Assembly (NCBI RefSeq): GCF_001540865.1
Contig: NC_033632.1
Coordinates: 8,539,811-8,603,810 of the forward strand
Length of the DNA: 64,000 nt
Direction: 5' to 3'
Source: Ananas comosus
Taxonomy: Eukaryota; Streptophyta; Magnoliopsida; Poales; Bromeliaceae
Shown here: positions 24,731 through 36,192 of the stretch, piece after piece
Numbering within the stretch: the first letter of the stretch is position 1
Layout of the letters: each line of letters opens with the position of its first letter
Notes under the pieces: generated by a model
What the model saw: the letters and a program-made list of their open reading frames with translations, nothing else
Told to the model about the DNA's origin: nothing
Database searches by the model: none
Translations under genes and position numbers: made by a program

Positions 24731-27042
24731 TGTCACGCCCCGAGACCGAGCGGAAGCCCGCCCGGTGTGTGTCCAGACCCGTCATATGCCTACAACATAT
24801 AAGGCGTTTACAACAAAGCGATAAATAAAACAATAATAAATGAGTATCTAGGAGTATCAGAGCATACAACAACTAGATTCCAGAATAAGGAGGTAAATAA
24901 AGGAACTAATCCACTAACATAAACATAAAGTAATACAACAATAAAATCCAAATACAAGTGCTAAACATAAGAATATGGTGGTCTCTATACATAGGTACAA
25001 AACTCTCGCTCTCTACATAGATACAAAAATAGAGAGGTGGACCACCTAGCAACAAAATACTCCTCGCTATCTAGCTAGTAGCGATCCCTTTACCACGGTC
25101 TTGAGCCTCTCCCTGCGCGGAAGGCTCTGAAAGAATACAACAAAACAGGGGGCGTGAGAATTATTAAACAATAGTTCCCAGTGGGTAATCGCTGACCTCT
25201 GCGAAATGCACCACTAGGCCAAAAAGGCAAAAGTAGTATGTTCAACTTGAAAAAGAAAAGAACAACATATATTTAAAACATGAAATAAACTTACTAACTA
25301 CTATGCCTTTACTTTAGCATGAATTTCCACAAATATAAATGCTATTCTAACATGAATATGCATAAGTATAACCAACATGATGCCCACAAGTGTAACTAGT
25401 AAAATGTCATTGTTTACTAATTTGTCCAATGCCCACTTGCATTTAAGTTCGATAATCATTCCCATCCTAGGAATGAGCCTCCCCCACGGCATGCCATTTC
25501 GGCGCCCAATCCCGCACGGGCGAGCTTATGTTGCGATGGCTATCTCCGGAGTACCGGCTTGTAGGGAGTGACCCTCACAAGCATGTGCGAATGAGCACAA
25601 TGGCAAGTAAGTGTAAATATCCGTTTCATGTCTAATGTCATCATGTCTAAAACATGGTATAAGAATTAGTGTCCCAATGGCCCAACACTATGTCATCATG
25701 TAGCAATTTAACCATTTACTAGGTTAAATGCCTCTTTATCGCATTTTTATCCACTATGTCACACATGAGCTCTATGTCCAAGAGCATGTTATTCTAGTCA
25801 TTTCCATTGCAAGAAACATAATTCCAAACCATATAATAGAATGCTATTCTCATGCATGCTAACAATGCACATATCTCTTTCCAATATATAGAGGTAATTT
25901 TCATGAAACATAATATATGCATCTTAAGCATTCTAAAATTCACATATGCCCTATCTAGTATGAACATGCATGATTTTTTTTTTATTTTATAATAATTAAA
26001 ACGACATAGGTGGAATTTTTCACATGTCGGTGAGGTCAAACCCACCGAGACTCCTCGGATCCCCTTCGTTTGCACCGACGAAAGTGTCCACAAGTCTCCT
26101 AGTTCTTTTAAAAAAATTCTAAGAGGGTTAGACGAAAGGAACGAACACCCAAAGTGTTCATTTTTAACAAACCCAAAAAATAGTTAAAACTCACCTATAA
26201 TGTAGAAAAACCCTCTCAAATCCCAAATGAGAGCTAGGTCCCTTCAAATCCAATCTAAACAAAGGTTCTAAACCAATCAATTGAGTTTCAAAAGCTTCTA
26301 ATCAAAAATCCCCAAATAAACCCTAGATTTCTCATTTTTAGGGTTTCATCTCAAGAAATCCATCGAAACACGAATCTAATGAAAGAAACATGTTACTAAC
26401 CTCTCCAAAGCTTCAAATTAAGCTAGAAAGTGAGCTAGGGTTGAAGATCTTCCCTTCAATAAGCTCCAATCCTCAATCCAATGCTTCTCCAAGGTGGGAA
26501 AACCAACAAAGAGCAAAGAAAAGCAAAAAGAGGAGATCAAACCAAGCTAAAACACAAGAAAAATGGGAGAAAACCAAGGGAGAGGGGTCTCACCTATGTC
26601 CTCCACGGTTTAGGGCTGTGGGGGGTTATATAGAGATGTAACAATCTCAAAAAAACCCTCCAACAATATGCAGACTGCATCTGCACTGCGTACCGGTACG
26701 CGGGAAAGAGTACCGGTACCAAGCTATAGACTGTGCAAACCTGAGCCTCGGGTTTGCAGAAAAATACACTGGGTACCGGTACAAGCCCGATGCAATACCG
26801 GTATCAGGTCCAGTTCCGATACGGGCCCGATGCAGTACCGGTACTCTGCTCTGCAGAGTCCAACCCGAGAGCAGCCTAAAATCTTCACTTTAGAGATTTT
26901 AGTGCTAAGTTTTAAACCTCGATTCTCAGGATGCGAGCCATAGGTCGGAACACTATCTACGACCCTCCAGAATACCTGAAAAAACTCAGATCACAGATCA
27001 AACACTCGAACCTCGCAATTTGTAAAAGTTCAGTGTGTTACA
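24731..27042 (-). repeat. LTR of a reverse-strand Tekay-like element
   Basis: Reading the minus strand, it starts TGTAACACACTGAAC at 27042 and ends CTCGGGGCGTGACA at 24731, 2312 bp in all. It aligns with the split LTR at 3131-7641. It contains exact GTACCGGTAC sites at 26690, 26710, 26773 and 26835 plus degenerate ones, and a copy of the conserved GCCGTGGGGGAGGCTCATTC block (about 25457-25490). On the minus strand a polypurine tract ending GGAGGGGGGAATG lies immediately before the LTR, and upstream of that is a fragment of polyprotein end, so this is a 3' LTR. Confidence 0.9.
26624..26640 (-). promoter_or_regulatory. probable TATA box of the reverse LTR
   Basis: The minus strand reads ACATCTCTATATAACCCCCC, about 400 bp into the LTR. 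This would make U3 short and R-U5 long, the pattern expected if transcripts start just downstream. Confidence 0.5.
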
Positions 27043-27095
27043 TTCCCCCCTCCTAAAAAGGAGTTTCGTCTATTAAACTAAAAAGGCAAGTTATC

Positions 27096-27195
27096 TCAAG
27101 GCTCCATTTGAAAAAGATCGGGATAGCGCTCCTGCAGCGCGCTCTCCAACTCCCACGTAGCTCTCGCTCATTGTGGTTGCTCCAAAGAACCTTCG
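27096..27195 (-). pseudogene. fragment of chromovirus polyprotein C-terminus
   Basis: The minus strand encodes the chromodomain tail (LWSNHNERARATWELESALQ) and then YPDLFQMEP before a stop at 27096-27098. It is followed by the polypurine tract and the 24731-27042 LTR. Upstream coding sequence is missing: homology stops at about 27195, where a + strand integrase fragment begins. Confidence 0.85.
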
Positions 27196-28462
27196 AAAAG
27201 TGAAGAAATCCGAAAGCTGGTTTTGCAAGAAGCGCATCAGTCTCCCTATAGTGTCCACCTGGGCGGCACCAAGATGTATCAAGACTTGAGGTTGCTCTAT
27301 TGGTGGCCGGGAATGAAAGCTGACATTGGACGCTATGTGGTGCAATGTCTTATTTGCCAACAAGTCAAGGCGAAGCGCCGATTTCCAGCGGGAAAGTTTC
27401 AGAGCCTACCTATCCCCATTTGAAAATGGGAGGATATTGCCATGGACTTCGTGGTCGAATTGCCCTGTTCGTCGAGTGGCCACGATGCGATTTGGGTAGT
27501 GGTGGACCGTTTGTCGAAGTCGGTACACTTTCTATCGATCCACACTACTTGGTCAGGTGACAAGTTTGCGCAGGTATACCTTGATGAAGTGGTGAGGTTG
27601 CACGGGGTTCCGAAGTCCATCGTGTCGGATCGAGACCCTCGGTTTACTTCGCACTTCTGAAAAAGCCTGCAGGAGGCACTTGGCACACTGCTCGAGTTTA
27701 GCACCGCTTTCCATCCTCAGACTGACGGGCAAACCGAGAGAACTATTCAAACTCTGGAGGATATGTTGCGAGCGTGTGTCATTGACTACAAGGGTAGTTG
27801 GAGTGGTCACCTGTCGATGGCAGAGTTCGCCTACAACAACAGTTACCAAGCTAGTATAGAGATGACACCATTTGAGGCTCTCTACGGGAGGAAGTGCCGA
27901 TCTCCTATATATTTGAGTGACGTGGGCGAACGGGCGGTGTTAGGCCCCGATGTCTTGCGAGAAGTGGAGGAGAAAGTTCATCTCGCTCACCGACGGTTGT
28001 TGATAGTGCAATCGAGACAGAAGAGCTATGCGAATAAGCACTGGCAAGATTTGGAGTTCGCGGTTGGAGACCACGTCTTCTTAAAGGTTTCACCTATGAG
28101 AGGTGTGAGACGATTTGGAGTGCGGGGAAAGTTAAGTCCCCGGTACATTGGACCTTACGAGGTGTTAGAGCGGATTGGAGCGGTTGCATACCGACTCCCA
28201 TTGCCGCCGAAGCTTGCGGATGTTCATAACGTGTTTCACGTCTTCAACCTTCGCAAGTATATTCATGATCCCGAGCATGCTCTGTTGTTTGAGCCACCGG
28301 AATTGCAAGAGGATATGAGCTGCGAGGAGTTCCCAGTAGCTATTCTTGCTCGAGAGGTGCGGAAGTTGAGAAACCGCGAGATTCCTTACGTCAAGGTTCT
28401 GTGGAGCAATCATGACGATCGCGAAGCCACGTGGGAATTTGAGGACGTGATGAAGGAGCACC
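27196..28462 (+). pseudogene. Ty3/gypsy chromovirus integrase and chromodomain (interrupted)
   Basis: The frame begins abruptly in the integrase zinc-binding domain (LQEAHQSPYSVHLGGTKMY, then CLICQQVKAKRR). It continues through the catalytic core with MDFV, SDRDPRF and HPQTDGQTE, the [19 protein letters not shown] region, and a group II chromodomain ([20 protein letters not shown]). Two in-frame stops, at 27421 (TGA) and 27658 (TGA where relatives have Trp), disable it. The reading frame is cut after 28462 by the large Tat-like element; the last few codons, the stop (44402-44404) and the polypurine tract reappear at 44376. Reverse transcriptase and gag are missing to the left. Confidence 0.93.
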
Positions 28463-28685
28463 TATTCGAGTTTAAAAAAAAATGAGAGAAGGCGCATATA
28501 TAAAAAAAAGTATAGATCCTAATTAGAGTAGATGTCATATTCTACCTAAATTCAAAAAAAGGGGGGAAACAAAAGAGGGAAAGTATTCAAAATAAAACAA
28601 AAGGAGCATAGTCAGTTGATTGAGGTTTGTTTCCTCAATAGGTTGATTTTTTTTTAAGTTATTCCTAAATAGGAATCATCTTGGA

Positions 28686-28700
28686 ACCTTATATAAAAGG
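28686..28700 (+). promoter_or_regulatory. TATA box of the left Tat-like LTR
   Basis: CCTTATATAAAAGG lies 228 bp from the LTR start. The right LTR keeps the same motif at the same offset (40914-40928). It is followed by AGCTC(C/T)AAATTTCGAAAT. Confidence 0.75.
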
Positions 28701-29130
28701 AGCTCCAAATTTCGAAATCAAAGGGGGAGGGAGAATTCTCTTTTGAGCAAGAAAAAAAAAAAAGAAGATCCGAAGAAACAGAAGAAAAGAAAAAGAAAAG
28801 AAAAAAAGAGGTGAAAAAAAAAGGGGAGTTTATATACTCCTTGCCTCTCACTCTCACTTTATCAATCTTTCTCACTCTCTCTCTCTCTCGGCTGACAGAG
28901 GAGGGGTGCCATGTACACCCCTCTCCAATTCGTACACAAAAAAAAAGAAAGAAAAAAGAAAAGAAAAGAAAGGGTTTTGACTCTAACGACGACGCAACGG
29001 CGACGACTTCGACGACGGCACGACAACGACGACTTCGACAACGGCAACCACAACGATTTCTACAACAACAGGAGATACGCATGCGTACGCATAGCGTAAG
29101 TGTGATTTTTTTTGTTGGTTTGATCAACCC

Positions 29131-29370
29131 GACCATCTTCGTGATAGGTTTCGAACCGATCAAATCTAACATCGAATCGTCACTTCCGCCGTGCGTATGT
29201 ATTGTTAATCTCCAAGCCGTGCGGCCATCTTCGCGATAGGCTCGACATGGTCAAAATAATTGATCGAACCGGAGGTTTTATTACGTAAGCCGTGCGGCCA
29301 TCTTCGTGATAGGCTCGACATGGGTATAAAAAAAATCGTGCGGCCATCTTCGCGATAGGCTCGACATGAT
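29131..29370 (+). repeat. about 30-bp repeat, three to four copies, in the LTR leader
   Basis: GTGCGGCCATCTTCGCGATA followed by GGCTCGACATG occurs at about 29218, 29291 and 29337, with a degenerate copy at 29131. The spacers differ, so this is not a strict tandem array. The matching part of the right LTR is inside an N gap. Confidence 0.8.
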
Positions 29371-29406
29371 TAAACTCTGCGTACTTGAACAAAACGCGAT
29401 AAAAAA

Positions 29407-29426
29407 TAATAATAATAATAATAAAT
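29407..29426 (+). repeat. (AAT)n microsatellite
   Basis: About seven uninterrupted AAT units. Confidence 0.8.
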
Positions 29427-30539
29427 GAACGGGTTCTGTTTCGATTCGCTATTCTCGTTCGATCCGATTGTATGACTCGACGTGATCTACTTCGTTTATT
29501 TGGACAAAACAAAAAAAAAAGAAAGAAAAAAAAAAAGAGGAGAGCAACCCTCTCTCTCTCTCTCTCTGTTTCTCAGTGTCGTATAGAGAGAGAGAGAGAG
29601 AGTTGGGTTGCAACTCTTTCTCTCTCTCTCTCTGTCAGACCTCAAAAAAAAAAAAAAAAAAGAAAAGAAAGAAAGGGGAAACACAACACAGCTATAAAAA
29701 AATAACAAAAAAGAGAATAATAAAAGTGAAAGAAAAGAAATTTCTAACAGAAAAGATAGAAAAAAAAGAGCATAGAACAAACAATAAAATAGAAGAGTTT
29801 TTATTCCTCTTCCAGTAAAAAAAAAAAAAAAAAACAAAATCTGAAGAGTTATGGGTTTGAATATTTTGATAAAATGGCCCCAAAATATATACAATTTTCA
29901 TAAAGAAGTCCAAGTATTAAAAATAATTTTTATAATTTGACAGAGCCTCCACTTTGGTATATTCTGTGTCTCATATATTAAGCCCTAGAATTATCTTAAA
30001 GCTCGCGATAACCCGATCAGCCCACTACAGAATTTGGTGCCCCCGATACATTATATTATATCCAAGATCCCCTATTTCAGTCTCCACCTGCAGTATTGGG
30101 TCTAATAGGCCCTAAACTGGTATAAGTCTTGAACCTTTTTATATCTAATATCTCTACTTAATCAGACCTTCGTGTTGGGTCTCTTATTTGGCCCAGACCC
30201 TATATTAATTTGCCCCTGAAACCAATCTAACCCTCATTCGCAGATTTCTGGGTCCCAAAATATAATAATATAAAAACTATTTTTATGTTAATTGTGATTG
30301 CTTTAACCCCCAAAAACCCAAAAGATCCAAAACCCCAAAAAGTCTACGAATAAATTCAAAATCAAAAGCCCACCAAACAAAATCCCAAAAAAATCAATCT
30401 AATAGGTCCACCAAACTAAAGATCTCGCAAAAACGCCAAGATTCCATTAAATCCAACTTTTACATCCCAATAAATATTCTAGATACTTCTCCAATTCAAT
30501 CCAACTACAAATACCTATGTTCCATCCCAATACCTCAAC

Positions 30540-30900
30540 CCAACCGACTTCATGGCCCCCTTTCCAATGGGCCCCTTTACATTATGAATTAATTCTATGA
30601 ATTAATTTCCTGGGCTTTCCAAAGGCCCCCTCTATCATGAATTAATTCGACAAATTAATTTCACGGGTTTGCCAAATAGGCCCTTTATCACGGATTAATT
30701 CTATGAATTAATTTTATGAGCCCTCCTTGTCATAGATAAATTTCATGAATTAATGGGCCCTCCAAATGGCTCCTTATCACAAATTAATTCAATGGGCTCT
30801 CCAAATGACCCCTATCATGAATTAATTTCATCAATTAATTCAATGGACTTTACAAACGGGCTCCTAGCATGAATTAATTTCATGAATCAGCTTCATGAAC
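30540..30900 (+). repeat. degenerate tandem repeat with ATGAATTAATT core
   Basis: Units combine (C)ATGAATTAATT with GGGC(T/C)(C/T)TCCAAATGGCCCC; the right LTR has the same units at 42300-42655. Each AATTAATT is itself palindromic. Confidence 0.75.
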
Positions 30901-30911
30901 ATCTCGATTTC

Positions 30912-31058
30912 AAACGACCGAAAATTCGTTAAACTAAACCCAAATTTCAAACGACCGAAAAGTCGTTAAACTAAACCCAAATTTCAAACGACCGAAAAGT
31001 CGTTAAACTAAACCCAAATCCAAACGACCGAAAAGTCGTTAAACTAAACCCAAATTTC
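30912..31058 (+). repeat. 37-bp tandem repeat with hairpin (four copies)
   Basis: Each unit contains ACGACCGAAAAGTCGT, an ACGAC/GTCGT stem around CGAAAA, then TAAACTAAACCCAAAT. The first copy has ATTCGT and breaks the stem slightly. The right-LTR copies (42660-42790) carry scattered indels. Confidence 0.85.
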
Positions 31059-31290
31059 TTGAACCATGAACCAAGTCCATACACCAAATCTATGAACCAT
31101 ATCCAAGTTTATGAACCAAGTCCATACACCAAACCCATGAACCATATCCAAGTTCATGAACCAAACCCATACACCAAATCCATGAACCATATCCAAGTTC
31201 ATGAACCAAGTCCATACACCAAATTTATGAACCATATCCAAGTTCATGAACCAAGTCCATACACCAAATTCATGAACCATATCCAAATTC
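31049..31290 (+). repeat. 45-bp tandem repeat (five copies)
   Basis: GAACCATATCCAAGTT recurs at 31094, 31139, 31184, 31229 and 31274, exactly 45 bp apart. Because 45 is a multiple of three, both strands stay open; this is a repeat effect and not a gene. Confidence 0.9.
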
Positions 31291-31340
31291 ATACTCAAAT
31301 CTCATGAACCAATACCCAAATCTCATCGTGAACCTTTTTT

Positions 31341-32245
31341 ACTCTGTCACATATACCTAGAGTAAAAATTAAATATCGACTACTCCTAATACATATACTT
31401 AGGGCTAAATCAATCGCCTTACCACATATAACTAAGGCAAAAATCTCCAAATCGACAGAGTTTTAAGTCATATACTTAGAATTCAGTCAAATGATATCAA
31501 GTTTATTCGAACTCTAACATATATACTTAGAGTTCATCCGACTAACCCTAACACATATATTAGGGTCTAGTCAGCCTTTTGCTCTAGCACATATACCTAG
31601 AGTGGAAGTCAAACCATGGTCGACTAACCCTAACCCATATACTTAGGGTCTAGTCAGTCTTTTGCTCTAGCACATATGCCTAGAGTGGAAGTCAAACCAT
31701 ACTCGACTAACCCTAACACATATACTTAGGGTCTAGTCAGTCTTTTGCTCTAGCACATATACCTAGAGTGGAAGTCAAACCGTGCTCGACTAGTCCTAAC
31801 CGATATACTTAGGGTCTAGTCAGCCTTTCGCTCTAGCACATATACCTAGAGTGAAATCCTTATCCGATCGAGCTCTAATACATATACTTAGAGTTCAAAT
31901 CCGACTACCCCTAATACATATACTTAGGGCTTAGTCAGATCTTCATTCTAGCACATATAACTAGAGTGAAACTCGGTTAATCCTGATACATATACTCAGG
32001 AATTAGCCACTCCCTACTTTCGGGTAATTCGACCCACCTCAATACATATACTTAAGGTCTGGTCACATCTCCATCTTGGAACATATAACCGAGGTGGACA
32101 TAATCGGACTCTAAGACATATACTTAGAGCCAATTAGACTCTAATACATAGAGTCTAAGATTGACTAGGTCTTAACACATATACTTAGGATCTAGTCAAT
32201 CTCAAATCCAACTGAATCCTAATACATATACTTAGAATTCAATAA
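31341..32245 (+). repeat. array of about 20 stem-loops with a shared ACATATAC loop
   Basis: Short inverted repeats surround a near-constant loop (C/T)ACATATAC. Examples: AACTCTAA/TTAGAGTT at 31510-31534, ACCCTAA/TTAGGGT at 31545-31566, GCCTTA/TAAGGC at 31416-31438, CTCTAG/CTAGAG at about 31582, 31665, 31748 and 31831, and TCCTGA/TCAGGA at about 31982. Part of the array is an 83-bp tandem repeat (starts 31581, 31664, 31747, 31830) holding two hairpins per unit; the remainder is more divergent. The right LTR has the same array at about 43090-44010. It lies in the part of the LTR inferred to be transcribed. Confidence 0.85.
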
Positions 32246-32588
32246 ATCAAAACTTCTTCACTAGATTGGACATTTAGTCTGATAAAATTCATGTACAGTG
32301 GGGGAATGCCCCTGCTTAAGCCATGTAAACGGCAAATTATATCAATAAAATTTTATTTGCCTGTTTTGTCTCTTTTATTATCAGCATTTATATTTGGTAT
32401 CTTAATCGAGGGTTCCTTAACACTGAAAGTGTGGGGTAATTAACAACAGATTCTTGAGTCTGTTGGAAGCCATGAACCTATAATCCTGATTTCAAAATAA
32501 AACATAAACAAATTTAACCTCTACCATGAATGACCACTCGCCCTAAAAACAACCTACGGCGGGGCCGGTTCGTTCGCGGCAGACAAAA

Positions 32589-32606
32589 TGGCATGCCAGG
32601 TGGGAC
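32589..32606 (+). other. primer-binding-site candidate
   Basis: TGGCATGCCAGGTGGGAC begins 3 bp after the LTR end. TGG at this position is the complement of a tRNA CCA end. The priming tRNA was not identified with certainty. Confidence 0.6.
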
Positions 32607-32711
32607 ATGCCTTCACCCTCCATCTTTGAGACCTAATTAATAAATGCTGATAAAAGATCAAAATATATTTATATACGCGACTGACATTTGTTGCCCTATA
32701 TGTGCAGAGCA

Positions 32712-35538
32712 ATGGCATCAAACAACACCACGGTCAATGCAGCGCAAATCCGATTTCCCGCTTCTATGATGAAGAATAGAGGCTGCAGGTGTCACCATCC
32801 AGTTCGGCACCATCACTGAGGACATCCTAGCTACTGTCATGCCCCAATCAGCCACTCAAATTGGTGGGGGCAGGGCTTCGATAGACGAAGCTAATCCAGT
32901 TCCTAACAGCCGTGTGATTTCTCGCCTTCCATCACGTGGGAGGCGCCCGAACGTCATTATCCCGAATCCTCCTCGTAGGCCCACTAAAGAACGACTAGCT
33001 GTCCCTTCTGCCACAACAAGAATGGTGATGGAGGGTCGACTCAAATTTTCTGATGGCCGGCTTGCACGGACATCTGTCTTTAAAAGATTGGCCCCTGTCA
33101 ATTCTGAAACTATTGATACGGAGACTCCAAGAAAATCAGTTTTCGATAGACTGACGGCCTCTACGGGTGTAGTTGCTGAGATGACACTTCTTCCAAGATC
33201 CAAATCTTTTAAGAGAAACGCCCGACGTTGCTTAAAGAGAAGACGGGTAAGGGAAGACAAGGGGACAGAAGCATTACCGCCGACCAAAGTTGTAGTCGAA
33301 CCGGCGGGTCTCATGCACAACAAGTTCGGCCCACTTAAGTTTGTCAGGAAGAATTCATCCACTGTTGTCATTCGTCCTGAGAAGGAAATGGACCACCCAC
33401 GGCCTGTCGACGAGGCCTTGACTAAAGAAACAACTATATTTCAACGCATTTACGAGGCCTTGAAAGAGGTCAAAAGGCGTCGTTTGGGCGAGAACATATC
33501 TGCAATCAGGGGGCAAAAGCAACCATTGCAGGCGAACAAGAAAATCGCGAAGCGGTGGAGGGTAAAGAATACTGTTAAATCACTCAATGATCAGGAGAAA
33601 CAAATAAAAAACTCCAAAAGATCGACTGTTCACACGGTGAGGATGGTCAATCATACAGAAGGAGATAGTGATGATGACAATCCAACGCTGAGAGAGATAG
33701 CTACGAGAGCTGCCCTCCTGCGCAAAGGGAAGAAGGCCCTTGAAACAGGAAAATGTGATTCCTCTCAAGAGATAACAGAACATCCCAACACTGACTTACC
33801 TCAGCACCCTAATATTGACTTACCTCTAGACCCGTTTAACATGGAGGAGAATGAAGAGGAGACCGCTTTTCTTCCCTGGGATCCTAAAGATCTCCTAATC
33901 GATTCAATGAAAAAGAAACTGGAGGAAAATGATGAAGATATATCAAACTTGAATAGGAAGTTAGACGAGGTATTGAAAATGGTCATCAACATGCAGACAC
34001 ACATGGGAGTGCAACTGCGTAATCCTGAAGTTCAAGTTATACCGCCAACTTTGAACTTATCCACACCATCCACCGAAGAAAATCAAACAAATCAGTTGAC
34101 TACAACTGCTCGCATCCAGAAAGATACTCATGATATGACTAGAAATGAAATATCAGAACTCATTGCCATTCCACTGAAAGCACAAATTTCGACGAGTTTT
34201 TATCCTTCTAGATCTCGGAGGGAAGATGAAGAGGAAGCTGAAGCCAAAACCACTCATCCGATAACCGCCTACGCTAACAATATTGAAAAAGAGAAGAAGC
34301 CTAATACCTCAGTTGGGCCAACGTCTAAGCCAATGTTGAGCGGTGGTACCTATAGGATGACCATAGAGGAGAGAAAGAATAAAGTCTACTCCTTTAAAAG
34401 AGACAAAGTGAAGAAAATATTCAATGATGCTATCAAAAGTGGTTTGTAGTTACCAGAGCCGAAGAGACCAAAAGATGTCGGTAGAACCGATGACTCAAAT
34501 TATTGTCTCTATCATAGAATAGTCAGCCACCCTATTGAAGACTGTTGGGTGTTTAAAGACTGGGTTGAGAAACAATATAAAACCGGTGCCATCACTTTCT
34601 TTCGTTCAGTTTTGATAGATCCGCAAACGGAAGAAAATAATGCAATTAATGCAGAAACAGAAGAAAACCCTTTTCTTCTAGAATTTTGGAACACTTTTGT
34701 AACTAAGAAGGATCGAAAAATGCTTAAGCAGTTAAAGAAAACGTCAGGAATTATATGGCGAGGCCCCTTAATTCCAGAAGTGCAACCGATCCCGCTTGAG
34801 GGTTACCCTTCATCATCTTCCAAATCACATAACCGTCCGGACCATCAGGAACGGGGGCATAACCTAGAACAATATACAAAGGGAGATCAAATGCAACCCT
34901 CAACTAGTAAAGGTTTCAAGAAGAATCAAGTTACAAGGGGTACAAGATCCCTAAGAACATATCCACCATATGATGAGAACGAGCCTATCATCTGCGACTT
35001 CTGCGGAGTTAATGGCCACTCTTATAGAAGTTGTCAATATTTAAAAGAGCTATAGGAGAAAACTCTCAACAGGGAGTCTTGTAGGGTGATCGCCATTTCT
35101 GAAGATCACTCTGAAGAATCTATTAACAAACGGAGACGAAATAGTAAACAACCAGCAAGGTTGAACGAAGAAGGTGACAATGCGTGGCTGGCATACGAAT
35201 CTACCTCCCAAAATCAAGAATTAAAAAGCATGGAAACTCGTATCCTGGAAGTAGGAAACGATGTGAAAAGACTGCAGCTAGACGTCCATTCTTTAAAGTT
35301 GAATCTAGACTGTGTTGCTACAGCAGTGGAAAATATAAGCTCTCAGACAAGGACGATAATAGATATGCTTCACTCTCATGAAGGCGAGAGCTCAAAGAAG
35401 ATTCAGAGTGAGATTTGTAGGGCAGTCGATGTCAGTACTGATTCGAAAATTGATGAAGGAGATACCTTGCATATAAAATTAAGGTTTGGAAGAGTACTAC
35501 CACAAAGACAAGGTCCAGTTCAGAATAAGAAAGACTGA
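32712..35538 (+). pseudogene. Tat/Ogre-like gag-derived frame with two amber stops
   Basis: A single frame runs from 32839 to the TGA at 35536-35538, broken only by TAG at 34447 and TAG at 35053. A better start is ATG at 32712; a one-base frameshift between about 32760 and 32785 would join it to the main frame. Visible features are Arg-rich SVFKRL and SVFDRL repeats near residues 80-110, a coiled coil (about residues 350-390), a C-x2-H-x4-H-x4-C knuckle in NYCLYHRIVSHPIEDCWVF (about 34500-34556), and a classic CCHC knuckle in ICDFCGVNGHSYRSC (about 34990-35034). The KRPKDVGR...YCLYHRI...HPIEDC stretch is characteristic of Tat/Ogre gag C-termini. The usual capsid (Retrotrans_gag) core was not recognised. 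The role would be RNA binding and packaging if it is expressed. Confidence 0.75.
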
Positions 35539-35577
35539 TGCCACCGATCAACGGATAATTTTTAAAAAATACTATCC

Positions 35578-35626
<49 letters not shown>

Positions 35627-36180
35627 TGCTGTGAATAAATTTCTCAAAAAAAAAAAGAAAAAAAAGGAAGTCCCTGCTGTGAGAAAACCTGCATCGGGTT
35701 CGCAGGCAAAAGTTAGGGGAAAGGTCTCTAGCGAAAACCCTCACAGGCGCTAGCTTCCAATAAATTTAAAATCCACATCTTTTTCCGCCGACGATGAAAC
35801 GCTAATTCACCCTTTGGGGTCGGTTATGCGCAGCAATCTCAATACCGAGTTGCTTCCGGAGGCCAAACAAACTTAATAAAATTCTTTGTTTCCCCTGCCG
35901 ACAACGGAATATTAACTCACCCTTTGGGGTTAGTTATGCGAGGCAACCTTGATATACCAAGTTGTTTTCGAAGGCCAAACAAATCAAACAAAGCACATTT
36001 CTCAAAAAGGAGGAAATACACTTACCTTTCAAAGCTGAATAAAGATAAGGGGGCAGAAAATTAAGAATAACAATATGAAAGGTATAAAATTACTACTGTC
36101 TTGAGATAAAATCATAAACAAATGAGTGTTCTGGTTCAAAAAAGAGAGAAAAAAAAAAGAAAAAAAGGAAGGGTTCTACA
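35539..36180. repeat. poly-A tracts and two-copy repeat between gag and antisense gene
   Basis: A 43-bp A run (35580-35622) and a second A-rich stretch (35646-35667) are followed by two degenerate copies of a roughly 90-bp unit (35785-35872 and 35898-35988). The units share TTCACCCTTTGGGGT or CTCACCCTTTGGGGT, GGTTATGCG and GGCCAAACAAA. No coding signal. Confidence 0.7.
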
Positions 36181-36192
36181 GAAAATGGAGGC

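Larger units (their letters stand above)
28463..32585 (+). repeat. left LTR (about 4.1 kb) of the Tat-like element
   Basis: It aligns from end to end with 40690-44370. It starts TATTCGAGTT (the right copy has TGTTCAAGTT) and ends GCGGCAGACA. A TATA box only 228 bp inside implies a short U3 and a transcribed R-U5 of nearly 3.9 kb. That leader contains, in order, CT and A-rich tracts, a 30-bp repeat (29131-29370), an ATTAATT-rich tandem repeat (30540-30900), 37-bp repeats (30912-31058), 45-bp repeats (31049-31290) and a hairpin array (31341-32245). Confidence 0.9.

Noticed and set aside
31044..31307. Open frames of 82-84 codons on both strands with repeating peptides
   Set aside because: Product of a 45-bp tandem repeat, a multiple of three; no start context or homology.
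31341..32245. CRISPR-like repeat array
   Set aside because: Plant nuclear LTR; the repeated part is a short loop with changing arms, not a long constant repeat with unique spacers, and no cas genes exist.
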